From positions 62,001-126,000 of the forward strand of contig JADJOY010000008.1 of assembly GCA_016713535.1 (NCBI GenBank): a stretch of 64,000 bases of DNA, written 5' to 3'. The translations under genes were made by a program, and so were the position numbers. The DNA comes from JADJOY01 sp016713535 [NCBI: Deltaproteobacteria bacterium]. GTDB taxonomy: Bacteria > JADJOY01. The notes beneath the pieces are model-generated. The model did not search any database and was not told the DNA's origin. It was given only the letters and a program-made list of their open reading frames with translations. The number at the start of each line of letters is the position of its first letter. The first letter of the stretch is position 1. Shown here in pieces: positions 25,789 to 35,126 of this stretch.

Positions 25789-27129
25789 TCACGCGGTGGA
25801 CGAGCCGGCCTCCGACGCGCGCGCCTTCGCCTCGCGGTTGCTGCCCACCGGCACGAGCACACCCTGGCGGATGGCGTGGATCACGCCCGGCTTCACGTCC
25901 GCCGGGATGCGCTGGAGCACGACGTTCGGATCCTCGATGATCATGACGCCGTTCGGGATCGCCCGCCCCGGAGCCAGCGAGATCCGGCCCCAGAGCTGTG
26001 CCTCGTGGCCGATGCACGCGCCGAGCCCCGACGTGCCGGTGGCCACGACCTTGCCGCGATGCTCGATCGTGACCGGTCCCTTCAGGTTCAGGTCGTACGC
26101 CCGCACCTCGCCGCCGAAGGACGCGTTCCGACCGAACAAGCTCGCCTGCACCAGACTGACCCTGCAACCCGGGTAACACACCGCGGCGTTGAAGGCCGGT
26201 CGGTGGATGAGGTGGGTGCCGGAGCCGATCACCGAGTTGAGCGACTCGCCCCACGGGTCGATGGTCACGTGGTCCCCGATCACGCTCAGCGCGACCATGC
26301 AGTAGGGGCCGATCTCGACGTCGTCCCCGAGCTCGCTCGCGATCACCGTCGCGGTCGGATGGATCCGGCACCGCTTGCCGCGGACCACGATGTGACGTCC
26401 GACGTGCTGCACGAGCGTCGCGCTGCTCAACGTGGCGTGGAAGCCGGTGAGGGCCCGCACGAGCTGCACCGGCAGGTACGTCACGAGCGCCCACAGGATC
26501 TTGAGGATCAGCCACGCGGCGCGCCGCGGCTGGAATGCTTGCCGCGCGCCCCACACCGGCAGCGAGAGCACGTTCGCCGCCCAGACGTGGTACCAGCTCT
26601 CGATGCGGATCGCCTGGTGCAAGGTGACCGGCATGTGCTGACGGGGGCGCCCTGGCACGTCCTGGGCTCGCCACACCGCGACGTTCCACGCCTTGGCTCG
26701 GGTGACGAGGGGGCGTGCGCCTTCGTAGTCGGTGGGCTCCGCCGAGCCTTTCGAGCGATCGACGCGCACGAGCGGATAGATCCAGATCCGCTGGTCGCCT
26801 TCGCCTTCGCTGCGCAGCTCCTGCATCGGCGTGGTGAAGCGGGTGAAGGGCGACTCGGCGAGCCCGAGCGCGACCGTGCCCGAGACGTGCCGCGCGGCCT
26901 TGAGGAACTCGTAGAGCAGCGCTCCCGTGACGTAGAGGTTGTCGGGCAGCAGCAGGTACTTCTCGCCGCTCGCCTGCGAGGGATCGTCGATCCGCACCGG
27001 CTCGAGCTCGAGCCGGCGCAGGAGCCGATCCATCTGGACGTCGAGCGGCTCGTTGAGGATCCGCGACACCGAGGCCGGATCGCCGAGCGGCTCGATCACG
27101 GTGTGACTGGGATAGATGAACGCTTTCAT
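25789..27129 (-). CDS. Left-handed beta-helix (hexapeptide-repeat) protein, probably nucleotidyl- or acyltransferase-like
   Basis: This 446-residue protein has an N-terminal alpha/beta part (MKAFIYPSHTVIEPLGDP; SRILNEPLDVQMDRLLRRL; EKYLLLPDNLYVTGALLYEFLKAA) followed from about residue 260 by hexapeptide-type repeats (HPTATVIASELGDDVEIGPY, VALSVIGDHVTIDPWG, SVIGSGTHLIHR, VQASLFGRNASFGG, VVATGTSGLGACIGHEAQ). The arrangement recalls UDP-sugar pyrophosphorylase/acyltransferase bifunctional proteins, but I cannot see a nucleotidyltransferase signature (no GxGTR). GGAG 6 nt upstream supports ATG27129. Its function is unknown. Confidence 0.75.
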   Translation of the reverse strand: MKAFIYPSHTVIEPLGDPASVSRILNEPLDVQMDRLLRRLELEPVRIDDPSQASGEKYLLLPDNLYVTGALLYEFLKAARHVSGTVALGLAESPFTRFTTPMQELRSEGEGDQRIWIYPLVRVDRSKGSAEPTDYEGARPLVTRAKAWNVAVWRAQDVPGRPRQHMPVTLHQAIRIESWYHVWAANVLSLPVWGARQAFQPRRAAWLILKILWALVTYLPVQLVRALTGFHATLSSATLVQHVGRHIVVRGKRCRIHPTATVIASELGDDVEIGPYCMVALSVIGDHVTIDPWGESLNSVIGSGTHLIHRPAFNAAVCYPGCRVSLVQASLFGRNASFGGEVRAYDLNLKGPVTIEHRGKVVATGTSGLGACIGHEAQLWGRISLAPGRAIPNGVMIIEDPNVVLQRIPADVKPGVIHAIRQGVLVPVGSNREAKARASEAGSSTA

Positions 27130-27279
27130 GGCCGCTCCGATGGGGCAGGGTGAGCGCGGGGCGAGCGGATATACGCCACCCATGCGCTTGCCATCAATCC
27201 CGTCAAGCCCTAAATCCGACGGGCTTCACGACGGCCGCTGCCAGGGGACGTGGCCTGGGAGCGCTCGCGAGGCGCGCGA

Positions 27280-28606
27280 ATGATCGTTCATCGAGGTCTT
27301 CGACTGGTCTGGATCGCGTGGCTCGCGGCGCGCGTCGCCGTGAGTTACGGGCTCGCCTGGCTGCGTGCGGCGTCGGTCCCGGACGAGGGCAGGGCGGCAT
27401 GGTGGAGCGCGATCCACCGCGCCAACGCGGAGCGCATCTATCGCACCAGCGTGGGGCTGCGCGGCGCGTTCCTGAAGGTGGGCCAGTTCGTGAGCACCCG
27501 CATCGATCTGGTGCCTACCGAATACGTGGAGGTGCTGTCGCGGCTCCAGGATCAGGTGCCGCCGCCCCTATGCCGTGATCGCCGCGCAGATCCGCCACGA
27601 GCTCGGCAAGGGTCCCGACGAGGTCTTCGCGTGGTTCGATCACCGGCCCGTCGCGGCCGCGTCGCTCGGTCAGGTTCACGAGGCGCGCACCGCCGACGGG
27701 GTGCGGGTCGCGGTCAAGGTCCAGTTCCCACACATGGAGCCGATCGTCCTCGGCGATCTCGAGAACCTGCGCCTCGCCGCGCGCTTGGTGGCGCGTTTCC
27801 GGCCCCACCTCGACGTCGTCGGCATCGCCAACGAGCTGGTGCGCTACATCGGCGAGGAGGTCGACTACGTCCAGGAGGGACGAAACGCCGAGCGCTTCCA
27901 CGAGGCCTTCAAGGCCCGCCCCGACGTGGTTGTGCCGCGCATCCACTGGGAGACCACCACGCGGCGGGTGATCACCATGGACTTCATCGAGGGCCGGCGG
28001 ATCACCACCGACCTCGAGGAGGCGGAGCGGGCTGGCGAGGGTGGGCGCGAGCGCATCGATCGGGTGTGCTCGACGCTCGTCGACGCGTTCTGCAAGCAAA
28101 CGCTGGAGGATGGGTTCTTCCATGCCGACCCCCATCCCGGGAACTTCCTGGTGACGCCGGACGGTCGGCTCGGGTTGGTCGACTTCGGCTGCGCGAAGCC
28201 GATCCCGATCGAGTCCCGGGAGGACTACGTGAAGCTGGCCCAGGCGCTGGTGCAGAAGGACGGCGCGAGCATGGCGCGGAGCTTCCACGCGCTCGGCTTT
28301 CGCACCCGGGACGACGACCCGACGGTGCTCGAGCAGCTCGGCACCACCTACATGGCGGTGTTCATGGCCGAGCGTGCGTCGGACTTCCGCGGCCTCGACT
28401 TCGAGAAGCTGTGGCGCGACATGATGAGCTCGGTGCGCGCCAATCCGGTCACGGTGCCGCAGGACTTCGTGCTCCTCGGCCGCGTGTTCGTGGCGCTCAC
28501 CTCGATCACGCTCCAGTTCCGGCCGAACGTGAGCTACTTCCGCATCCTCGCGCCGTACCTGCTGAACGTGCTGATGGCCTCGCGCGCCCGCGTGCCGCTC
28601 GCCTGA
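27280..28606 (+). CDS. ABC1/AarF/UbiB-family atypical kinase, one frameshift
   Basis: This ubiquinone-biosynthesis-type atypical kinase has an N-terminal hydrophobic segment (LVWIAWLAARVAVSYGLAWL), the family motif GAFLKVGQFVSTR (KxGQ), the Ala-rich loop AAASLGQVHEA, VAVKVQFP, EVDYVQEGRNAERF, the catalytic-loop equivalent FFHADPHPGNFL and DFG in GLVDFGCA. The frame breaks in a C4 run at 27565-27568: LQDQVPPP continues in another frame as YAVIAAQIRHELG. Deleting one C restores an uninterrupted protein of about 441 residues. ATG27280 has GAGG 7 nt upstream. Confidence 0.87.
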
Positions 28607-28635
28607 ACCGGCGGCGAGCGGGCCGTGAGCCGCGC

Positions 28636-29739
28636 TCAGCGCGCGGCGAGCGCGTCGGCCTCGGCGCGCGCCACGCGCGAGACCAGGGACGCGGGGATTC
28701 GCGCCGCGGCGAGCGTCGCCGCGGACTCGGTCGGGGGCGACGAGCTCAGGGTGTGCCAGAACAGCACGTTCTTGCCACGGAAGCTCGGCTGGGTGACGTG
28801 CTCGATCATCCCCGCCATCGCCTTGGCGGTGTAGGTGGTGTCCAGGGTGAGCCCCTCGAGCTCGGCGAGGCGTCGCTGCGCGTCGAGGCCTGAGGCCGTC
28901 GCGTGTCCGTAGCCGGCGCCGAGCTGGCCGAACCGGAGGCTGAAGCGCTCGAAACCGTGGCCGATGCGCTTGACGTCGGGGACCGCGGCGATCAGGTGCC
29001 GCCGAACCTTCCGCACCAGCCGATCGACCCGGTCGGTGGTGGCGCCAGGCGGGGGGAGCACCGCGATCCCGACGACCCAGGTCTCGAGGCCGGCGAGCGC
29101 GAACCCCGCCACGAGGCCGGCCATCGTGCCGAGCGACCCCGCTGGCAGGTACACGAAGTCGGGGCGGGGAAGCTCGCCGGCTCGCACCTGCTCCGCGAGC
29201 TCGAGCCCCGCCGACACGTAACCCAGATTGCCGACCACCGACGAGCCGCCAGGCGGGATCAGGTACGTGTCGGGCGCCAGGCCCAGCCACGCCGGCAGCA
29301 CCGCGGCCGCGACCTCGGGGACGTACGTGAGCTCGAGATGGAGCGTGCGCCGGGCGTGGACGCAGGTTCGACGCAGGTTCTCGATGGCATGCCGGTGAAG
29401 CGGGCCGTTCACCAGCACCGCCGTCGTGTCGATGCCCAGCTCTCGCGCGTGGATCGCCGTGGCGAGCGCGTGGTGGCTGCCGATCACGCCGAACGTGACC
29501 AGCGACCGAGCGCCCCGTCGAGCGGCGTCGGCGAGCAGGAACTCGAGCTTGCGCGGCTTGTTGCCGCCGTAGAGGGGGCTCGAGAGGTCATCCCGCTTCA
29601 CCCACACCGTCGGCCCGCCGAGGGCGCTGGTGAGGCGCTCGAGCGGCTGGACCGGCGTGGGGCCGGGGAGGACCGAGTGGTGCGGGAAGGCGTTCGCGAA
29701 CCCCCGGTCGTACCGAAACAACGCCGGTACCGGGCTCAT
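28636..29739 (-). CDS. PLP-dependent D-cysteine desulfhydrase/ACC deaminase-like enzyme
   Basis: This 367-residue fold-type II PLP enzyme has the Schiff-base lysine in YGGNKPRKLEFLL, preceded by VWVKRDDLSSPL, and VTFGVIGSHHALATAIHA, where the family usually has SNH (here SHH). IPPGGSSVVGNLGYVSAGLEL and LPAGSLGTMAGLVAGFAL bind the phosphate. ATG29739 has GAGGTGG 5 nt upstream. It is convergent with the UbiB-family gene. Substrate discrimination between ACC and D-cysteine is not possible from sequence by eye. Confidence 0.85.
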   Translation of the reverse strand: MSPVPALFRYDRGFANAFPHHSVLPGPTPVQPLERLTSALGGPTVWVKRDDLSSPLYGGNKPRKLEFLLADAARRGARSLVTFGVIGSHHALATAIHARELGIDTTAVLVNGPLHRHAIENLRRTCVHARRTLHLELTYVPEVAAAVLPAWLGLAPDTYLIPPGGSSVVGNLGYVSAGLELAEQVRAGELPRPDFVYLPAGSLGTMAGLVAGFALAGLETWVVGIAVLPPPGATTDRVDRLVRKVRRHLIAAVPDVKRIGHGFERFSLRFGQLGAGYGHATASGLDAQRRLAELEGLTLDTTYTAKAMAGMIEHVTQPSFRGKNVLFWHTLSSSPPTESAATLAAARIPASLVSRVARAEADALAAR

Positions 29740-29755
29740 CGCACCACCTCTTCGT

Positions 29756-29947
29756 TCAGCCTTCGCTGGCAGCGATCGTGCGACGGATCTCGGCACCGAG
29801 CGAGCGCCGGCTGGTGTCGGCGTCGTTTTTCTCCTCGGCGCGCTTGGCGGTGCGCGGGATCTCCATCCAGAGCTTCTTGAGCTCGTTGGGATCACGCTTG
29901 GTGGCGGAGGCGTACTTGCGGAGCAGGCGGGCGCGCTTGGCGTTCAT
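29756..29947 (-). CDS. Small basic protein, unknown
   Basis: This 63-residue, Lys/Arg/Glu-rich protein (MNAKRARLLRKYASATKRDP..) probably folds as a helical hairpin. An excellent ribosome site (GAGGAGAG, 5 nt) supports it as a real gene. It lies 16 nt upstream of the PLP-enzyme gene on the same strand and is probably cotranscribed. It shows no motif I recognise. Confidence 0.65.
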   Translation of the reverse strand: MNAKRARLLRKYASATKRDPNELKKLWMEIPRTAKRAEEKNDADTSRRSLGAEIRRTIAASEG

Positions 29948-30133
29948 GTTCTCTCCTCGGGCGAATCGACAAACCGAAAGAGTTAATGGAATCGCCGCGC
30001 TCCTTCAAGGGACCGGGGTCCGGGACCGTGTCGGCGACGGCGCGCTGCCGGGCCGGCGCGCGCCGTCCGGCCCGCGTCGCGGCCTGCTATGCTCCGCAGC
30101 GCTTCGCCCTCGATCGGGCGGCCCGATCCCACG

Positions 30134-32450
30134 ATGCTCGACTTTCTGGCTCGCTTCGCGGAAGCGCTTTGGGTGGTGTTCCGCGAGTCGTCGTTCTACC
30201 TGTTGCTCGGCTTCACCGCGGCGGGGCTCCTCCACGCCTTGGTGCCGGCGAGCCTGATCCGGAAGCTCCTCGGCCGGCGTCGCATCCGCTCGATCCTCGT
30301 CGCCTCCCTGGTCGGCGTGCCGCTGCCGTTGTGCTCGTGCTCGGTGGTGCCGACGGCCATCGCGCTGCGGCGGCGGGGCGCGAGCCGCGGCGCCACCGTG
30401 TCGTTCCTGGTCTCCACGCCCGAGACGGGGGTCGACTCGATCGCCCTGACCTGGGGGCTGATGGGCTGGTTGATGGCGCTGTTCCGGCCGCTCGCCGCGT
30501 TCGTGACCGCGCTGGTCGCGGGGCTCGCGGTCGAGGTCCTGGGACACGACGACGAGGATTCGAGAGCCGCTGGCGATCCGGCGGCGGCCCCGGCCCTGCC
30601 CGCTGATCCGTGCTGCCACGACTCGTCCGGAGCGAGCGCGTCAGGCGCGAGCTCGTCGGCGGTGTCGGCGATCCCGACGGTGCACGAGCACGGCGCCCAC
30701 GGTCACGATCATGACCACGGGGACGGGCGGGATTCGTCGGCGGTGGTGGGCCTCGACGCGGCCGCTGGCGCCCCCGAAGGCCCCTGGCTGAATCGGGTGA
30801 TCCGGTACGGGTTCCGGGATCTCCTCGACGATCTCTCGCACTGGCTGCTGTTCGGCCTCATCGTCAGCGCGCTGGTCTCGGCGTTCGTGCCGGCGACGAT
30901 CGTCGAGCGATTCCTCGGACGCGGCATCGTGCCGATGCTGATGATGGCGCTCATCGGGGTGCCGCTCTACATCTGTGCGTCCGCGTCCACTCCGATCGCG
31001 GCGTCCCTGATGCTGAAGGGCATGAGCCCGGGCGCCGCGCTGGTGTTCCTGCTCACGGGTCCGGCCACGAACGTCGGCTCGATCGTGCTCCTGACCGGCT
31101 ACTTCGGCAGCCGCGTCGTGGCGATCTACGTCGCGGTGGTGGCGCTGCTCAGCATCGCGTTCGGGATGCTGCTCGATCTGGTGATCGCGTCGACCGGCAT
31201 CAAGCCCGTGTTAGCGATGGGCTCGGCGGGCGGCTTGCCGGCGCCGCTGCAGCTCGGCGCGACGCTGGTGTTCGTCGTGCTGCTGCTCGCGAGCGTGGCC
31301 CGGGCGCCAGTCCCGGCCGAGTTCGCGCGGATCGCCGCGCGGATCCACGCGCTGTCGGGCGTCGCGATCACGCGCCGCGCGCTCGCACGCGCGGGCTTCG
31401 CGCTCGCCGTGGCGGGCTGGCTCTCGACCAGCTTGCTGACCGTGAAGCCGGGCGAACGTGGCGCGATCCTGCGCTTCGGCCGGCTGGTGGCGAGCGATCT
31501 GGAGCCGGGCAGCTACGTCCACGCGCCGGTGCCGATCGGCCGCGGCTCGGTGGTGGCGGTCGATCGGTCGCGCACGCTGGACGTGGGCTTCCGCACGGTC
31601 ACGCCCGACCCGGGGCGCGTCTCGACGGGCGAGCCGCGCCGGGTGAAGGACGCCCGGGAGGGGTACTTCCTGACCGGTGACGAGAACCTCGTGGACATCA
31701 ACCTCACCGTGGAATACCGCGCCAAGGATCCCGTCCGGTTCGGCTTCCAGGTGGCCGATCCCGAGGCGCTGGTGCGCGCCGCTGCCCGCGCGGCGGTGGT
31801 CGAGGTGATCGGCAACCAGCCGATCGACGAGATCTACGCCGAGGGCCGGGCGCAGGTGGAGCGCGACACGCACCGCCGCGTCCAGGACGAGCTCGACCGC
31901 TACGGCGCCGGTATCGAGCTCACGCGGGTAGCGCTGCTCGAGGTGCATGCGCCGACACTCGTGCACTGGAACTTCCGCGACGTCGCGTCGGCGCGCGGAT
32001 GCATTCACGGCCGAGCAGACTGCACAGGGCTACGTCGCCGAGACGCTGCCGAGGGCGCGCGGGGACGCGGCGACCGCTGCCGCCGAAGCCGCGTCGGCTC
32101 GAGTCGCGGAGATCGCCCGCGCCTCCGCGGAGGCGTCGGCGTTCGAGACCCAGGCTTCCGCCTTCGCCGCGTCCCGCGACCTGACGGGGCTCAGGCTCTA
32201 CCTGGAGACGATGGAGGCCGCGCTGCCCGGGGTGCGAAAGGTGGTTCGGCCGGGCGCCGCCGGGAGCGGCGCGCTGGACCTCTGGATGATGCCGACCAGC
32301 GGCGCGCCCGCGGCGACCGGCACCCAGCCGGCCGGGTCCGGCAAGCTGACGCCTTCGACGACCCAGGCCGGTGACGAGACGCAGCCCGAGAGCCCGTTCC
32401 TGAAGGCACTGCGAAGGAGCAGCGGCCCGGGCCAGGGGACCAACCCATGA
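30134..32450 (+). CDS. Fusion of SO_0444-type Cu/Zn efflux permease with HflK-like SPFH protein, one frameshift
   Basis: Residues 1 to about 415 are an SO_0444/YraQ-type permease: two bundles of helices, with LPLCSCSVVPTAIALRR (Cys67, Cys69) in the first and GVPLYICASASTPIAASLML in the second, separated by a cytosolic loop rich in metal ligands (DPCCHDSSG, then VHEHGAHGHDHDHG). A further helix (RAGFALAVAGWLSTSLL) leads into an SPFH/Band 7 domain from about residue 437: VKPGERGAILRFGRL, DENLVDINLTVEYRAKDP, NQPIDEIYAEGRAQVE, then a coiled coil. Near 31990-31997 (gcgcgcggat) the frame shifts; SARADAFTAEQTAQGY continues in another frame to the stop at 32450. The corrected length is about 771 residues. 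The fused part is continuous in one frame, so the fusion itself does not depend on the frameshift. Confidence 0.85.
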
Positions 32451-32460
32451 GGTGGACTCG

Positions 32461-33372
32461 ATGAAACCGTGGCTTCGAGCGCTGGTCGCGGCCGCGATCG
32501 TGGCGGCGCTCGCGCAGTCGTGCTTGTTCGTCGTCGACGTGACCCAGTTCGCGGTCGTCACGCGCCTCGGCAAGCTTCGCCAGGTGGTGCTCGCCGATGA
32601 GCGAGGCCTGCACGTCAAGCTGCCACCGCCGATCGAGACCGTCACCAAGCTGGACGCGCGCATCCAGGTCCTCGACCTGCCGCAGGCCGAGTATCTGACC
32701 AACGACAAGACCAACGTCACCGTCGAGACGTATTGCGTCTGGCGCATCGGTGATCCGCTCAAATTCCTGCAGACCGTCGCGACACCCAAGGGCGCCGAGG
32801 CTCGCCTCGGCATCCTGATCGGCTCGGAGCTCGGCGCGGCTCTCGGTGGCGTGCCGTTCGCCCGCCTGGTGAGCACGGAAGCCGACCAGAACCGCTTCAC
32901 CGACGTGCTCGGCGGCATCACCCGGACCACGGCGACCGAGTCGAAGCGCTACGGCATCGACATCCTCGACGTGCGCGTGAAGCGGCTCAACTTCCCCGAT
33001 CAGAACCAGTCGAGCGTGTTCGATCGGATGCGCGCCGAGCGGGATCGCATCGCCAAGCGCTTCCGCTCCGAAGGCGAGGAGGAGTCACTCAAGATCCGCG
33101 CCGAGGCCGATCAGGAGAAGAGCCGCATCCTCGCCGAAGCGCGCGCCGAGGCCGAGCGCGTGCGCGGGCAGGGGGAAGCCGAGTCGACACGGATCTTCGG
33201 CGAGGCGCTCGCGAAGGACCCCGAGTTCTATCGCTACCTGCGCACCTTGCAGGCGTACCGCAAGATCCTCGACGCGCAGACCACGCTCATCCTGCCGGGT
33301 GACAGCGAGCTGATGCGCCTCCTCACCCGGGGACAGTCGGGGGACGCGGCGAAGCCGCCGACCAAACCGTGA
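32461..33372 (+). CDS. HflC-like SPFH/Band 7 membrane protein
   Basis: This 303-residue protein has an N-terminal anchor (LVAAAIVAALAQSCLFVVDV) and a stomatin-like domain: VTQFAVVTRLGKLRQVV, IQVLDLPQAEYLTNDKTNVTVETYCVWRI, YGIDILDVRVKRLNFPDQNQ, then the coiled coil AERDRIAKRFRSEGEEESLKI typical of HflC, and a C-terminal FYRYLRTLQAYRKIL. HflC forms with HflK a cage around FtsH protease. ATG32461 has GAGGTGG 5 nt upstream. It lies 10 nt after the permease-SPFH gene; the next SPFH gene starts inside its stop (GTGA). Confidence 0.9.
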   Translation: MKPWLRALVAAAIVAALAQSCLFVVDVTQFAVVTRLGKLRQVVLADERGLHVKLPPPIETVTKLDARIQVLDLPQAEYLTNDKTNVTVETYCVWRIGDPLKFLQTVATPKGAEARLGILIGSELGAALGGVPFARLVSTEADQNRFTDVLGGITRTTATESKRYGIDILDVRVKRLNFPDQNQSSVFDRMRAERDRIAKRFRSEGEEESLKIRAEADQEKSRILAEARAEAERVRGQGEAESTRIFGEALAKDPEFYRYLRTLQAYRKILDAQTTLILPGDSELMRLLTRGQSGDAAKPPTKP

Positions 33373-34348
33373 GCTCGACGGTGACGCCTGCCCCCGCCGC
33401 GGAGCCGCGGCGCCCTCACGCAGTACGCACGCGCGGACGCTCGCGCTCGCCATCGCCACCGTCGTGGTGCTCGCCTGGCTGGCCACCGGCTTCTACACGG
33501 TGCGCGCCAGCGAGGGAGAGATCGGCGTCGCGACCGCGCTGGGACGCGTGGTCGCCGACCACGTGCCGCCCGGCGTCCACTGGAACTGGCCCTGGCCGCT
33601 CGGCCGCGCGGCGAGGGTGAAGGTGGCCGAGCCGCTCACGATGAGCGTGGGCTACAGGATCTCCGACGATCTGCGCGGGCTGAACCCGACCCCCGCCGAG
33701 ACCCAGTGGCTCTCCGGCAACACCAACATCGTCGAGGTCCGGGCGGTGCTGCAGTACGTCGTCGAGGACCCCGCCGCGTACCTCTATGGCGGTGCGGAGC
33801 AGGCCGGCCTGGTGTTGCGGCGGGCCGCCGAGGCCGCGTTCACGGAGGTGCTGGGGGCGATCGAGGTCGACCGAGCGCTGACCTCGGGCCAGAACGTCGT
33901 GCTCGAGAAGGTCAAGGCCGCCACGAATCAACGGCTCGTCGCGTACTCGACGGGCATCCGCGTCGTGACCGCGAGCTTCAAGTCGATCGACCCCGCGAGC
34001 CCGGTGCGCAGCGCGTTCCGGCAGGTACAGGACGCCGAGGCGGAGCGCGGGCGCCTCGTCAACGCGGCGAAGGGCTACTCGAACGACCTGCTTCCCAAGG
34101 CGCGCGGCGAGGCCCGGGGCATCGTGACCCAGGCGAAGGCCGCGGCCGACGCGCGGATCCAGGCGACGACGAGGCGAGACCGATCGGTTCATCTCGGTGC
34201 TCGCAGAGTACAAGCGCGCCCCCAGCGCACCCGCGAGCGGCTCTACCTCGAGGCGCTGGAGGAGATCCTGCCGCGGGTACGGGTGGTGGTGTCGGACGGC
34301 GACGCCAACGGCAAGGACGTCGACCTCCACCTGCTCCAGCCGCCGTGA
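33369..34348 (+). CDS. HflK-like SPFH/Band 7 membrane protein, frame broken three times
   Basis: This third SPFH protein of the operon has an N-terminal helix (LALAIATVVVLAWLATGFY), VRASEGEIGVATALGRVV, WNWPWPLGRAARVKV, NTNIVEVRAVLQYVVEDP and a long coiled coil, ending in RERLYLEALEEILPRVRVVV as in HflK. Breaks: 33410-33438 (between the Pro-rich start and the helix), 34166-34176 (TTGETDRFISVLAEYKRAP lies in another frame) and a C5 run at 34219-34223. One-base corrections give a continuous protein of about 326 residues. GTG33369 overlaps the HflC-like stop. Confidence 0.8.
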
Positions 34349-34351
34349 CCG

Positions 34352-34369
34352 GCGCCGGGCGTCCGGCGC
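34352..34369. terminator. Bidirectional hairpin between convergent operons
   Basis: A 7-bp perfect stem (GCGCCGG at 34352-34358, CCGGCGC at 34363-34369), loop GCGT, exactly filling the gap between the SPFH operon and the CPBP-like gene. Confidence 0.4.
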
Positions 34370-35103
34370 TCACGCACCGCGCAAGAAGAGGAGCTTGAGG
34401 TTCCAGGCCGCGTGGGTGAGCGCGGACCCCGCGAGCCCGTAGCTCGCGTAGGCGCCGCCGAAGAGCAGGTTCGCTGCGAGGCCGAAAGCGAGCCCGGCCC
34501 AGTCGAGGCCCTCGGGGAGGGCTCCGGCGTGGAGGAAGCGCCGCTCGAGCGTGAACGTGAAGAAGGTGGTCCAGAGCGCGTGCAGCACGAGCGCCGCGCG
34601 CGGCCTCCGCAAGAACGCCGCAAGAAGCGTGAGGAAGCACATGCGGGCGATCGCCTCCTGGGCGAGCACGCTACCGGCGTAGAGAGCGGCCGATTCGGCG
34701 GCGGTGGAGCCGTAGAGGCCGGGTGCCGCGAGGGCGTGGCCGCGATCGAACAGCCATCCCGAGATGGCACCCCCGACGAGCCCGGTGAGGACGAACGCGG
34801 GTAGACGGACGAGCGGTCGCGGGGCGGTGGGCGCGCGCGCCAGGCCCGGGAAGTCCGCTCGGTGCCGCCACATGAGGCCGATGAAAGCGGCGAGGGCGAC
34901 CTCCAGCGCCAGCAGGATCGCGTGCGCCGAAGCGGCCGCGTGCGGGCGAGGCCGCCCAGGAGATGTCCGGGGTTGCGCGTGAAGAGCACCACGCTCGACG
35001 GATGCGAGACCACCGCCGCCACCGCGGCGAAGGCCAGCGCGCGTGGCGTGGTGTACGCGAGCCTCTCGCCGAAGGGCGGCTCGGGCGGGCGACGATCGGT
35101 CAT
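34370..35103 (-). CDS. CPBP-like (CAAX-protease-type) membrane protein, one frameshift
   Basis: The N-terminus MTDRRPPEPPFGERLAYTTP leads into about seven hydrophobic helices. Motifs resemble a degenerate CPBP intramembrane protease: AQEAIARMCFLTLLAAFL (Glu and Arg of the EExxxR motif; the first Glu is Gln), VLHALWTTFFTF and SALTHAAWNLKLLFL (His and Asn). The loss of one Glu makes activity doubtful. The frame changes at about 34930-34945 within cgcacgcggccgc; after a one-base correction the text reads through AAASAHAILLALEVALAAF. It lies 23 nt downstream of the BufB-BufC gene and is probably cotranscribed with it. Confidence 0.6.
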
Positions 35104-35126
35104 CGGGGTGTGGCGCGGCGCGAGGC

